From positions 3,658,001 through 3,722,000 of the forward strand of contig LR134353.1 of assembly GCA_900637135.1 (NCBI GenBank): DNA of 64,000 bases, written 5' to 3'. Below the pieces are notes generated by a model. The model searched no databases, had not been told where the DNA came from, and saw only the letters and a program-made list of their open reading frames with translations. This document shows, in pieces, positions 1 to 9,128 of the stretch. Both the position numbers and the translations under genes were made by a program. Source of the stretch: Mycolicibacterium flavescens. GTDB taxonomy: Bacteria > Actinomycetota > Actinomycetes > Mycobacteriales > Mycobacteriaceae. Numbering within the stretch: position 1 is the first letter of the stretch; the number at the start of each line of letters is the position of its first letter.

Positions 1-690
1 CAGCACGAAATCCGAGATTATGAACGGCGGCGGTGTAGTGCCGTGCAGCTGCGCGAAAGTCTTTCGGTAGTGCTCGATTTCTGGGATAGCCTTCCGCCAA
101 TCCCCCTGTGAGAATCGCAGAGTTTGAAGGCCGTAGTTCGCTGCAACCTCGACCGATGACGGCGACATCGAAACCATGACGGTTCGGTCCTTGAACGACT
201 TGAACGGCCGCGGCCTGACTTCGGTGCGAGGGATCTTGTACCACTTGGTATCGGCTTCGACGATGCCCGTTTCAATACCCTCCATCACGATTAGCGCCGC
301 TTCGTCGAACATCTCTCTGGAATCTTGCAATTCGACGTTGAAGGAACGGAATTCACGACGCGCTGCGCCGCGGCCCATCCCCAATATAAGCCGACCCTCG
401 CTCAGCACGTCGAGTTCGATTGCTTGCTCGACAACTCGGAGGGGATTGTTCCATGGCAGGATCGAAGCCGCCGTGATCAGCTTGATAGTCGTGGTCTTCG
501 CGGCCACGTAGGCCAACATCTGAAAGGGGTCCGGGCAAGCCGCATAGTCGGTGAAGTGATGTTCGACCGGCCCGACATAGTCAAAGCCCATTGCCTCGGC
601 TTCGACGGCAAGTCTGGTTTCTTGCATGAACTTTTCAGCGTCCGAAATACCGTTCAGGTTCTGGTAGCCCAGATGCATCCCAACGCGCAT
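1..690 (-). CDS. LLM-class flavin-dependent oxidoreductase (3' end outside window)
   Basis: The reverse frame is open from an ATG at 690 to the window edge, giving at least 230 residues; the C-terminus is cut off. The N-terminus MRVGMHLGYQN and the downstream VEHHF, AASILPWNNPLRVVEQ and GRLILGMGRGAARREF segments are typical of the luciferase-like (alpha/beta)8 barrel family that uses FMNH2 or F420. An RBS-like AGAAGGGAAC precedes the start. In mycobacterial catabolic clusters such proteins act as monooxygenases or F420-dependent dehydrogenases on ketones or CoA esters. Which of these applies is not visible here. It is divergent from the reductase gene at 1434. Confidence 0.88.
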   Translation of the reverse strand, partial: MRVGMHLGYQNLNGISDAEKFMQETRLAVEAEAMGFDYVGPVEHHFTDYAACPDPFQMLAYVAAKTTTIKLITAASILPWNNPLRVVEQAIELDVLSEGRLILGMGRGAARREFRSFNVELQDSREMFDEAALIVMEGIETGIVEADTKWYKIPRTEVRPRPFKSFKDRTVMVSMSPSSVEVAANYGLQTLRFSQGDWRKAIPEIEHYRKTFAQLHGTTPPPFIISDFVL

Positions 691-1433
691 GTGGGAGTTC
701 CCTTCTCTTGTTGGATCAATGGGTTCGACTGTTTCACGCGCGTTACTGTCATCAAGGCCTAAGTTCCGCGGCGCGATCTACTTGCGAGCGCTCCGATCGC
801 GACGACAATCACAAGACCTTCGCTGTTCGCAAGACACCGCAGGCCTTATCTCGTCAGATCGACCACGGCTTCTGCAGCGAACGCAGCACGTGCCTTCACG
901 TTTCCGCCGTGCGTCTGTCACCTTACTCGTTTCATAAGCTCTCGACAATACTCGGCTGCCCAGTGTGTGTGCCGGTCACCTGGGCGTCACGCTGTTCGAC
1001 CAGGTCATGCCTGGAAACTGACGTGCCATGGGAACTAATAGTTGACTAGGTCATGTTTTCTGCGTTTAACTGATTCGGACAAGCAGGTTCGCCGAGCTCA
1101 GGGGTGTCGAGGCATATTAGAAACGAGCAAGGTGCCGATGTCCTTCCACGAAGTCGGTTGGAACGCTCGGTCTTAGGAATGTTCCGTGCGGGCCGCGAGC
1201 CGATCCGTGACCATCGGCCCAGCTCTGGGAGGTTGAGGCGAGGTGAGGAAACCCAATTGTCGCTCGGTATCAGGCTTGTCCGCAGCGTCATGAGCTTCGA
1301 GCGGGTTACGGCGGGATTCACGCAATCGAGAGGATGACAGAAGGACGCGACAGGAGCATTAACCGGTCCAATCGCTCGACGAAGAGTTCATATCCGGTCC
1401 GCTAAAAAGAAGTGAGCGCTGGGAGGCGCACCC
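691..1433. other. Long divergent intergenic region
   Basis: There is no convincing gene in these 743 bases; the short open frames have no recognisable family features. It separates the LLM gene (leftward) from the reductase gene (rightward) and contains a copy of the AGTTGACTAGGTCA motif near 1040. Its length and lack of coding content fit the loose layout of the left part of the window. Confidence 0.6.
1040..1070 (+). promoter_or_regulatory. AGTTGACTAGGTCA motif with possible -35/-10
   Basis: AGTTGACTAGGTCA starts at 1040. It includes TTGACT (1042-1047), which could be a -35 box, followed after 17 bases by TTTAAC (4 of 6 matches to TATAAT). It also contains the palindromes AGTTGACT (AGT-TG-ACT) and TGAC-TAG-GTCA. 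Closely related sequences occur near 11474, 11708, 16042, 21151, 34328 and 37894, so this may be an operator, a promoter, or both overlapping. It lies about 390 bases before the reductase gene. Confidence 0.45.
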
Positions 1434-3551
1434 TTGCATCATCCGAAATATCCCAACATCTTTACCCCGATCAAGCTGGGTCCGATCGAGCTGGCGAACC
1501 GGTTCTATTCTTCGCCACACGCCGTACCGATGACTGCGGGCGCGGGCAAGCCGACAGACGACTACATCAACTACAACGTGGCGCGGGTGAATGGCGGCTG
1601 TTCACTCGTCATGGTGACCATGACGATGCATGTGCGCGGCAGAAGCTTTCAACCCTCCCCGTATCCAAAGGAGAACATTCCGGCGTTCCGAGCGCTGGCT
1701 GATGCCGTGCATGAAGCGGGCGGCAAGATTTTTGGCGAGCCCTGGTACTTCTGGGGAGCTACCGGCCAATGGCAGCCCTTCAGCCCACCGGCCCCTGCGC
1801 TCAGCCCCTCAGTATCACAATTTGGCATTTACGAGAAGGGGTTCTCCACTCGCGCGATGACGAAGCGCGAGATCCGGGCGATGCTTGATGCGTTTAGACA
1901 GTCGACGGCCAATCTACGCGAAGCGGGATTCGACGGCGTCATGGTTCATGCGTCTCATGGCGCGCTTGCCGAACAGTTCCTCTCGCCTTATTTCAACCGC
2001 CGCACGGACGAATGGGGCGGACCGCTGGAGAACCGCATGCGGTTCTTGCTTGAATCCCTAAGGGCGGCCGCCGAAGAGTCTGACGGCCGGATGGCTGTTG
2101 GGATGCGGCTCAATTGCGACGAACTCCTATCGGGAGGCTACGACACCAAAGAGTCGTATCAAATCCTGAAGACGGTATCGGATTCGGGACTTATCGACTA
2201 CGTAGACCTAGATGTCGCCGTCGAGCCAAACCAACTTCATCTCGGGATGCCATCGGTATTCATCGAGCCACAAATCTATCGGCCCTACGTCGAATCCGTC
2301 CGAAGTGCCGCAGGAAGTGTTCCCGTGCTCAGCGTCCTGGGACGGCTCACCTCCATCGCCGATGCCGAAGCTGCCCTCGCTGCCAGCGTCTGTGACATGG
2401 TCGGCGCTGCGCGCGCATTGATCGCCGAGCCAAATTTGGTCAAGAACGCCTTGGATGGAGAGGAATCACGCAGCCGTACCTGCATTGCGTGCAATTGGTG
2501 TCTGGCAGCGGTCTATGAGAGCGCGATGAGTTGCACGATCAATCCCACCAGCTTTCGCGAACGAGTGTGGGGTGGCGATTCACTTCAGTTGGCGCCGCAT
2601 CGCTCCAAGGTCATCGTTGTCGGCGCAGGACCGGCCGGCCTGGAAGCGGCGCGAGTAGCCGCACTCAAGGGACACGCCGTAACACTGATCGATGCTCGCG
2701 CCAGCATCGGCGGAGCCTTCGCACTCTGGGCGCGTCTACCGGGACGTGAATCGTACGGCACAGCCATTGAGTGGTGGGCCCGAGAACTCGAGCGTCTCGG
2801 CGTAGGGATCGAGCTCGGTGTGGCGGCTTCGGCAACTACTGTCCTCCAAGAGCATCCGGACGCAGTGATCCTGGCGACGGGTGCTCTCTACAGTCTCGGT
2901 GGCCGTGGCAGTTACCGTGACTTCGATATCCCGGGATTTGACCGGGACTTCGTGTATGTGCCCGAGCAGGTTCTTCTCGAAACAGCAACGCCGACAGGCA
3001 AAATTCTAGTGCTCGACAATGAAGGAATGCACACCGGCGTCGGAGTCGCGGAGCTACTCGCGAGGAGCGGAGCCGACGTCGAGATCTTCACCCCAGGATT
3101 CGCGCCTCTCTCGCCGCGAATCCATGGTGCCCAAGAGACCCGCCCCATCATGGAGCGATTGAGATCGGCTGGCGTAAAGATCTCGCCAACGTCCTACTTC
3201 GACTGCATCGGCGACCACGAAGTGACTGTGTCGGACGTGTATTCCAGCAAAGTCAGAGTGATCCGCGACGTCGATGCGGTGATCCTGTCGACCGCACGAG
3301 CTCCGGTGAATGCACTTGAAGCAGGGCTGGACGGCAAGGTGCAACAACTATTCGTCGTCGGTGACGCGCTCGCGGCGCGAGTATGGGCAACTGCCACCTT
3401 CGAAGGACATAAGTTTGCCCGGTACATAGGTGAGCCTGAAGCACCTAAATCAGTGTCTGATGCCTACTTTGATGCTGACGATCCGATATTCCAGCCCGTC
3501 GCAAGCGACACCCATAGGTCGGCACCGAGCGAGCCACGCCAATACCGATGA
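1434..3551 (+). CDS. Old-Yellow-Enzyme-type Fe-S flavoprotein reductase (2,4-dienoyl-CoA reductase / BaiCD-BaiH-like)
   Basis: This 705-residue protein starts at a TTG preceded by GGGAGG at 1420. The N-terminal half is an FMN-binding OYE barrel (residues about 5-340; HASHGALAEQFLSPYFNRR is the usual barrel motif). It is followed by a 4Fe-4S cysteine set C350, C353, C356 and C367, then a Rossmann FAD/NAD(P) domain with VVGAGPAGLEAA near residue 397. The layout matches E. coli FadH-type 2,4-dienoyl-CoA reductase, trimethylamine dehydrogenase and the bile-acid enzymes BaiCD/BaiH, which reduce conjugated enone or dienoyl-CoA systems. It is followed by a SnoaL-like gene and a second reductase of the same family, suggesting successive double-bond reductions. 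The substrate is unknown. Confidence 0.9.
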   Translation: MHHPKYPNIFTPIKLGPIELANRFYSSPHAVPMTAGAGKPTDDYINYNVARVNGGCSLVMVTMTMHVRGRSFQPSPYPKENIPAFRALADAVHEAGGKIFGEPWYFWGATGQWQPFSPPAPALSPSVSQFGIYEKGFSTRAMTKREIRAMLDAFRQSTANLREAGFDGVMVHASHGALAEQFLSPYFNRRTDEWGGPLENRMRFLLESLRAAAEESDGRMAVGMRLNCDELLSGGYDTKESYQILKTVSDSGLIDYVDLDVAVEPNQLHLGMPSVFIEPQIYRPYVESVRSAAGSVPVLSVLGRLTSIADAEAALAASVCDMVGAARALIAEPNLVKNALDGEESRSRTCIACNWCLAAVYESAMSCTINPTSFRERVWGGDSLQLAPHRSKVIVVGAGPAGLEAARVAALKGHAVTLIDARASIGGAFALWARLPGRESYGTAIEWWARELERLGVGIELGVAASATTVLQEHPDAVILATGALYSLGGRGSYRDFDIPGFDRDFVYVPEQVLLETATPTGKILVLDNEGMHTGVGVAELLARSGADVEIFTPGFAPLSPRIHGAQETRPIMERLRSAGVKISPTSYFDCIGDHEVTVSDVYSSKVRVIRDVDAVILSTARAPVNALEAGLDGKVQQLFVVGDALAARVWATATFEGHKFARYIGEPEAPKSVSDAYFDADDPIFQPVASDTHRSAPSEPRQYR

Positions 3552-3573
3552 AACCGTTGAGAGAAGTGAAAAG

Positions 3574-4074
3574 ATGACAGACCCCTCGCTTGTCGAATGC
3601 TCGGTTCGGCAACTGCATGCCAGATACGTCGACGCCGTCTGGCGAAAAGACGCGGAGACATTTCTCGACTGCTTCACCGAGGATGGCGAGTGGAAGATTG
3701 CCGGGATGCATCTTCGCGGCCACGCCGAGATCAGGAGCCAGTTCGACAAGTTCATGGCGCCCTGTGAGCGGATCCTGATGTCTTTCGGCACACCCCTCTT
3801 GGAAGTCGATCACAACACCGCGTCAAGCAGAACCCTCGTTACCGAATGCGTGAAGCACAGGGATGGAGAAGTGATTCGTACAGTCGGGCTCTACTATGAC
3901 CGCTTTGTCGTACAGAACGACCGGTGGCGGTTCAAATGGCGCCATTGGAGTCTCTATTACTATGGGCCGCCGGACTTTTCAGGGCCTTTCCTCGACAGTC
4001 CTGAGTACGGCGCGCCACCGGGCATGCCGGCCCCTGACGAGCCGACGATCAGCCGCGCCCGCCACAAAGAGTGA
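3574..4074 (+). CDS. SnoaL/NTF2-like protein
   Basis: This is a 166-residue protein of the cone-shaped NTF2/SnoaL fold, seen from RQLHARYVDAVWRKDAETFLDCFTED, GEWKIAGMHLRGHAEI and the C-terminal DRWRFKWRHWSLYYYG. The frame is open further upstream, but the ATG at 3574 is chosen because it sits 22 bases after the preceding gene with a purine-rich GAGAGAAGTGAAAAG before it. Members are dehydratases (BaiE), isomerases (ketosteroid isomerase), hydrolases or small dioxygenase subunits. Being sandwiched between two enone reductases fits a dehydratase or isomerase that prepares the double bond, which is inference. A proline-rich tail follows the domain. Confidence 0.8.
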   Translation: MTDPSLVECSVRQLHARYVDAVWRKDAETFLDCFTEDGEWKIAGMHLRGHAEIRSQFDKFMAPCERILMSFGTPLLEVDHNTASSRTLVTECVKHRDGEVIRTVGLYYDRFVVQNDRWRFKWRHWSLYYYGPPDFSGPFLDSPEYGAPPGMPAPDEPTISRARHKE

Positions 4075-4301
4075 GACTTGTAGAAGATGGCCACAAATCG
4101 GTTCCCGCGTGGTATGGCCCATAGTCGTTGTCGCTCTGCTCAACTGAGCGCGACACGAAAATTGCGCTTATCGAACGAAGCCTTCCTACTGGCAGGCGTG
4201 TTCAGCTCCTGCCAGCCTCCGACATTGGAAAGTTCATACGTCGACGAGGTAGAAAGCCGTCGGTTTCAAGCACCGCCGCGCCCGAAAGCAGAGGAAGTCC
4301 A

Positions 4302-6308
4302 ATGAGCCGGTACCCGTTGATCGAGCGTACGTTGACCATAAACGGATGCACGTTGCGCAACCGAGTCGTGCGAACAGCCCATGGGACGCTGCTGGCGCAT
4401 CTCACCGGAGGATACGTAAACGACCATCTTATCGACTATCACGTCGCCCGAGCTCGGGGCGGGGCCGCGCTTTCGATCCTCGATGTCGCAAGCGTCCACC
4501 CCAGCAGCACGGGCGCGATTCTGGGCTATCTGAAAGAAAACGACGACGGCTGGCGTCGGATGGCTGACGCCTGTCACGCCGAAGGCATGAAAGTCTTCCA
4601 ACAGATCTTTCACAATGGGTCGACCACCCAGCGTCATCCTATTACTGGAGCACCCCCATGGTCGGCCTCCGGCGGGCCCGTGCCTGCAGGTCCCCAGCCC
4701 TCTATCCCGATGACCCAAACCATGATCGATGAGGTCGTTGCCTCCTTCGCAGAAGTAGCGCTGCGATGCAAGGAGGCGGGGCTCGACGGCGTCGAAGTCC
4801 ACGGTGCACATGGATATCTTCTATACGAGTTTCTCTCTCCGCTGAGCAACCGGCGCAGCGACGATTACGGCGGCACCTTCGAGAACCGGATGCGGTTCAT
4901 GCTCGAGGTACTAAGGGCGATCCGCACGGAGGTCGGTCCTGACTACCCATTGGGCATCAGGCTGTCGGCGGCTGAAACCGCGCCGGGAGGCTTGACTCCG
5001 GACGACATGATCAAGGTCGTCGGCCGCCTGGAAAACGCGAAAGTCATCGACTTTGTCGACTTCTCACTGGGGACCTATGCGGCCCCCCATAGGATAATTT
5101 CCGCGATGCATGAACCACCTGGCTATGAGATGCCGTGGGTCGAGCCAGTCGCGCGTAGCACGACGTTGCCTGTAATCGTCAACAGCCGATTCACGACACT
5201 GCGTGAGGTCGAAAATTTGCTTTCGGCCGGCTTCGCCGACATGGTCTCGATGGTCCGGGCTACCATCGCAGATCCGTTACTGATTTCAAAAAGTCTTGCG
5301 GGACAGGAAGATCAGGTGCGGCCGTGCATCGGATGCAGTCAAGAGTGCATCGGCGGCGTAAACTCACCGAAAAAGCGCGTAGGCTGCGTAGTAAACATCG
5401 ACGCAGGGAAAGAGCGCGGCGCCGTTGCGGTCGATCGGGTGGACCGGCCGAGCCGAGTGATGGTTGTGGGTGGCGGACCGTCGGGCATGGAGGCGGCGCG
5501 CATCGCCAAACTGCGTGGACACGATGTCGTCCTGCATGAGTCGGCCGATGAATTGGGTGGCAATATCCGCTTCGTTCGGCGCGCACCGTTTCGTTCTGAC
5601 ATCGGCAAAATCATCGATTATCAAGCGCGTGAGCTCTTCCGGCTCGGGATCGACGTCCGTTTGAACTCGACCGTGGACCTGACCACCGTCAAATCGTGGA
5701 ACGGTGACCACGTTATTGTCGCGACTGGCGCAGCCCCACGAAGAGATGGCCTGCAGCGGTTCAACCTTCAGCCAGTCCCAGGCGCACAGCTGCCGCACGT
5801 ACGCGCGCCCGTCACGGTGCTCGCGGGCGGGGCGGACAACGCTAAGCGCGCCATCGTTTTCGACGATTTCGGTAACTACCAAGCGGTCGCAGTAGCTGAG
5901 TATCTGCTATCGCGGGGGGCAGAGGTTGCGCTAGTAAGCAGCTCCTATTCCATTGGCGAAGGTCTTGCCGCAGCGTTTGTCCAACGACCCACCGTTGAAC
6001 GCCTCCGCAGCTACGCGAATTTCACATTCCTACCCGCACAGGTCATCGTCGAAATAGGTCCGACATATGTGCGGCTTCGTGAGATCGGTCGCGAGGTTGA
6101 ACAGACCGCAGACGCTGACCTGGTCGTATTTTGCACCGCCGGAGAACCAAGGGTCGAACTACATAGCGCCCTGCAGGAAGCGGGCGTCGGCGCACAACTA
6201 ACTGGCGACGCGGCTGGTGTGTTCGACCTCGGCTATGCGATTCACAGCGGACACCTCGCTGCCATGAGCGTGTCCCCGGCCGGCAATCCCGTTTCCGGCT
6301 CGATCTGA
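4302..6308 (+). CDS. Old-Yellow-Enzyme-type Fe-S flavoprotein reductase, second copy
   Basis: This 668-residue protein starts at ATG 4302 after GAGGAAG; the longer frame to 4128 lacks an RBS and family sequence, so it is not used. It has the same architecture as the 1434 gene: OYE barrel (HGAHGYLLYEFLSPLSNRRSD near residue 165), cysteines C342, C345, C349 and C362 for a 4Fe-4S cluster, and a dinucleotide-binding VVGGGPSGMEAA near 389. The two copies are clearly diverged paralogs, so each probably reduces a different double bond, as BaiCD and BaiH do in bile acid 7-dehydroxylation. Electron flow is expected from NAD(P)H via FAD and the Fe-S centre to FMN. Confidence 0.9.
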   Translation: MSRYPLIERTLTINGCTLRNRVVRTAHGTLLAHLTGGYVNDHLIDYHVARARGGAALSILDVASVHPSSTGAILGYLKENDDGWRRMADACHAEGMKVFQQIFHNGSTTQRHPITGAPPWSASGGPVPAGPQPSIPMTQTMIDEVVASFAEVALRCKEAGLDGVEVHGAHGYLLYEFLSPLSNRRSDDYGGTFENRMRFMLEVLRAIRTEVGPDYPLGIRLSAAETAPGGLTPDDMIKVVGRLENAKVIDFVDFSLGTYAAPHRIISAMHEPPGYEMPWVEPVARSTTLPVIVNSRFTTLREVENLLSAGFADMVSMVRATIADPLLISKSLAGQEDQVRPCIGCSQECIGGVNSPKKRVGCVVNIDAGKERGAVAVDRVDRPSRVMVVGGGPSGMEAARIAKLRGHDVVLHESADELGGNIRFVRRAPFRSDIGKIIDYQARELFRLGIDVRLNSTVDLTTVKSWNGDHVIVATGAAPRRDGLQRFNLQPVPGAQLPHVRAPVTVLAGGADNAKRAIVFDDFGNYQAVAVAEYLLSRGAEVALVSSSYSIGEGLAAAFVQRPTVERLRSYANFTFLPAQVIVEIGPTYVRLREIGREVEQTADADLVVFCTAGEPRVELHSALQEAGVGAQLTGDAAGVFDLGYAIHSGHLAAMSVSPAGNPVSGSI

Positions 6309-6744
6309 GCATGGGTACTCAGCTGTCACCATGCGGAGATAATCCGCGTGTCGCTTGCCCAGGAAGCCCATCAATGAGGGACTGGATGGGGACTTTGCTT
6401 GATGAGGGCGGCGCGGTGACTACTTTCGCGCCCGCGGTTGCCGGCGGACTCCAGCCGGCCATACGACAACCTGAACTCGCGAATATCGTGGTCGACAATC
6501 AAACCGCGAAGCGATATCCGTCAGCCGGGGGCAGCAGGAGACCTCGCTCCTCCGCGAACGTCGTATGGCGCTATAGGCGAGCGCGCCTACGAATAGCGCT
6601 GAATGACCGGCAAACTCAGCCGACCGGCGTCGGTACGTATCGAGAATCGCCACCGAGTGGTGTGCGGCAAACGCTGCCGTTCTCAGACGCAAGTCCCAAT
6701 CCTGGTAAACGACTACTCATTTCCGCAGAGAAGAAGGATCCACG
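6309..6744. other. Intergenic region before the P450 gene
   Basis: About 436 bases lie between two rightward genes. One open frame covers most of it (6311-6748), but its composition is arginine, proline and serine rich with no family features and it overlaps the P450 start, so it is treated as non-coding. No clear promoter or hairpin was recognised. Confidence 0.5.
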
Positions 6745-7998
6745 ATGAGTGATCTCGAAAACCGAGATTTTTTCACTGACCCCTCACTGGTGGCCGATCC
6801 GTACCCGTATTACGACGCGATCCGGTCGTGCCCGATTCGCAAGGAACCGCATCACGACGTCGTACTGGTCTCGGGCTATGACGAGTTTCTCGCGGTCTCT
6901 CGCGATGATCGGGAGACCTTCTCGACTTGCACGGTGGTAAGCGGACCGTTCTCGGGATTGCCGCCAACCTCTGGACTCGACGACATCAGCGACCTGATCG
7001 AGCAGTACCGGGGCACGATGCCATTACACGAGTATTTTGCGTCCTTCGATCCACCCAGGCATACGAATCACCGTGCCCTGTTGTCTCGACTGCTGACGCC
7101 GAGGCGCTTGAAGGAAAACGAGGAATTCCTCTGGCGTCTGGCCGACCGCACCATCGATTCGTTCATCGATCGCCAACGCTGCGAATTGGTTGAAGACTTC
7201 GGTACACCCTTCACAATGCTCGCGATCGCCGACCTTCTCGGTGTCCCAGAGAGCGATCGGGGCCGGTTCACTCGGGCGCCTGAGTTGGTTGGTGATATCC
7301 AGGGTGCAACAGACAAATTCATTGGCGTGAAAGAAGAATGGTTCGTCGAGTATATCGAGGACCGTAGGAGGAACCCTCGTGACGACGTTCTGACGAAGCT
7401 CGCGCAGGCGACATTCCCCGACGGCTCGATCCCGGATGCCCTCGACGTCGCTCGCGTCGCGGTGTTCCTCTTCGCCGCCGGCCAGGGTACGACTGTTGAT
7501 CTGCTTACGGTCGCACTGAGGGCCCTCGCAGAGGATCCACAGCTGCAACAGCGGTTGAGAGATGATCGGGCACTCATCGGACCGTTCATCGAGGAGATGT
7601 TGAGACTGGAGAGCCCGGTGAAGTCGAATTTCCGACTCGCACGTAAACCAACGTCGGTCGCCGACTTCGGACTCGACGCAGGTACACACGTGATGGTCAT
7701 GGTTGGTGCCGCTAACAGAGATCCCCGCCAATTCGAGGCACCCAACGAACTTCGACTCGATCGGGCAAACATTCGCGAACATGTTGCATTCGGCCGCGGG
7801 ATCCATGCCTGCCCGGGCGCGCCCCTGGCGCGAATCGAAGCACGAGTCAGTCTCGAACGACTGCTCGACCGGCTAGGTGACATCCGAGTTGATGAGTCGG
7901 CACATGGAACAAAAGACGCGCGTTCCTATGACTGGGAGGCGTCATGGCTGTTACGCCGTTTGAAAACACTACATCTGGAGTTCACCTCGATCGACTAG
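6745..7998 (+). CDS. Cytochrome P450
   Basis: A 417-residue soluble bacterial P450 starting at ATG 6745 after AGAAGGATCC. The I-helix oxygen-binding motif AAGQGTT is near residue 247, the K-helix ExxR appears as EEMLR near 288, and the heme loop FGRGIHACPG places the cysteine ligand at C356. DPPRHTNHRALLSRLLTPRR is the usual C-helix region. It probably hydroxylates a hydrophobic substrate using external ferredoxin and reductase, neither of which is adjacent; the nearest ferredoxin is at 16156. The next gene is an SDR that could oxidise the hydroxyl formed. Confidence 0.93.
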   Translation: MSDLENRDFFTDPSLVADPYPYYDAIRSCPIRKEPHHDVVLVSGYDEFLAVSRDDRETFSTCTVVSGPFSGLPPTSGLDDISDLIEQYRGTMPLHEYFASFDPPRHTNHRALLSRLLTPRRLKENEEFLWRLADRTIDSFIDRQRCELVEDFGTPFTMLAIADLLGVPESDRGRFTRAPELVGDIQGATDKFIGVKEEWFVEYIEDRRRNPRDDVLTKLAQATFPDGSIPDALDVARVAVFLFAAGQGTTVDLLTVALRALAEDPQLQQRLRDDRALIGPFIEEMLRLESPVKSNFRLARKPTSVADFGLDAGTHVMVMVGAANRDPRQFEAPNELRLDRANIREHVAFGRGIHACPGAPLARIEARVSLERLLDRLGDIRVDESAHGTKDARSYDWEASWLLRRLKTLHLEFTSID

Positions 7999-8123
7999 CA
8001 CCGTCAGAAGGCGCGGGTGATGTCACCGCCTGTGCAACGCTGCGCCCAACGCGACAGCGAGCGTCAGATGCACCTAGAGAGCAATAAGCCGGGACGTACG
8101 TCCCTGCGGTTAAGGAGGAACTT

Positions 8124-8909
8124 ATGACAGGTATCAGTGAACAACGCACGCCGAACGACCCGAAGGTCGTCATCGTCACCGGTGCAGCATCAGGAATCGG
8201 CGCTGCGACCGCCAAACGGCTGGCGCTCGACGGCTGGGCCGTCGTGGCTGCCGATCGAGACGAAGCTGTCGTGAAGACCGCTGAGGAGCATCCCAGCATC
8301 TCCGCGTGCGTTGCCGACGTCGGTGATGCTGTGGGAAATGACGCCATGGTCCGGGCTGCGGTCGATGCGCACGGGCGGCTTGATGGGCTCGTCTGCAACG
8401 CAGCCGTGTCGAGCATGGGCCGGATGGACAATACACCGATCGAAGAACTCGACCGGATGTGGACAGTCAACGTTCGCGGCGTAGCACTCGGTATCCAGGC
8501 TGCCTTGCCCGAGTTGCGCAAGACCCGAGGAGCGATCACCGTAACCTGCTCGGTGTCGGGACTTGGGGCGGATCCCGAAATGTGGGCGTATAACGCAAGC
8601 AAAGGCGGCACAGCGAACCTGATCCGCGCCGCTGCGTGGGATTTGGGGCCGGAAGGCATAAGGGTCAATGGAGTGTGTCCGGGGCCAACCGCTGGTACGG
8701 CTACGACTTCTCACCTGGAGCGCAAACGACCCGAGATGTTCGAGGAGATGCGTAGGCACGTCCCGCTTCAGCGTTGGTGTCGCCCTGAAGAACAAGCCGC
8801 CGCACACGCGTTTCTTCTGTCTGACGACGCTTCGTTCATCACCGGAGTGCTGCTTCCGGTCGATGGTGGAATCACCGCCGGCAGCGGCTCATTCGTACCT
8901 CGTGCCTGA
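8124..8909 (+). CDS. Short-chain dehydrogenase/reductase (classical SDR)
   Basis: A 261-residue classical SDR starting at ATG 8124 with a strong RBS AAGGAGGA. The cofactor motif TGAASGIG is at about 17-24, the structural CNAAVS (NAG-like) near 91, the catalytic YNASK near 155, and the C-terminal ITGVLLPVDGG is canonical. The aspartate at the end of beta-strand 2 (ADRDE) favours NAD(H). It lies 125 bases after the P450 and probably oxidises an alcohol to a ketone in the same pathway. Confidence 0.92.
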   Translation: MTGISEQRTPNDPKVVIVTGAASGIGAATAKRLALDGWAVVAADRDEAVVKTAEEHPSISACVADVGDAVGNDAMVRAAVDAHGRLDGLVCNAAVSSMGRMDNTPIEELDRMWTVNVRGVALGIQAALPELRKTRGAITVTCSVSGLGADPEMWAYNASKGGTANLIRAAAWDLGPEGIRVNGVCPGPTAGTATTSHLERKRPEMFEEMRRHVPLQRWCRPEEQAAAHAFLLSDDASFITGVLLPVDGGITAGSGSFVPRA

Positions 8910-8967
8910 TGAGACACATCGCGAAGACCCGGTGAAAGCGCCTCAGCCCTGCCACATTGGGCGAGGT

Positions 8968-9001
8968 GCCGTCATCAACAAGATACTTCTTCGATGACGG
9001 C
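8968..9001. terminator. Hairpin between convergent genes
   Basis: Perfect 9-base arms GCCGTCATC (8968-8976) and GATGACGGC (8993-9001) enclose a 16-base loop. The position, 58 bases after a rightward SDR gene and before the end of a leftward gene, suits a transcription terminator. There is no U-tract, so an L-shaped mycobacterial-type terminator is the most that can be claimed. Confidence 0.4.
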
Positions 9002-9128
9002 CCGCGCGGACCCACTGATCAAGCGTCCGCTCCCAATGCACTCTGGCAGGAGGTAGCACTGCGCCCGCCCCGCATCCTCGATTCCAACAGTATCCCCCGC
9101 ACAACAGAGTTGGCGTCAGTTGACGGAC

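Noticed and set aside
6311..6748. A 145-codon open frame between the reductase and P450 genes
   Set aside because: No RBS-supported start, no recognisable fold, unlike neighbouring proteins in composition, and it overlaps the P450 start.
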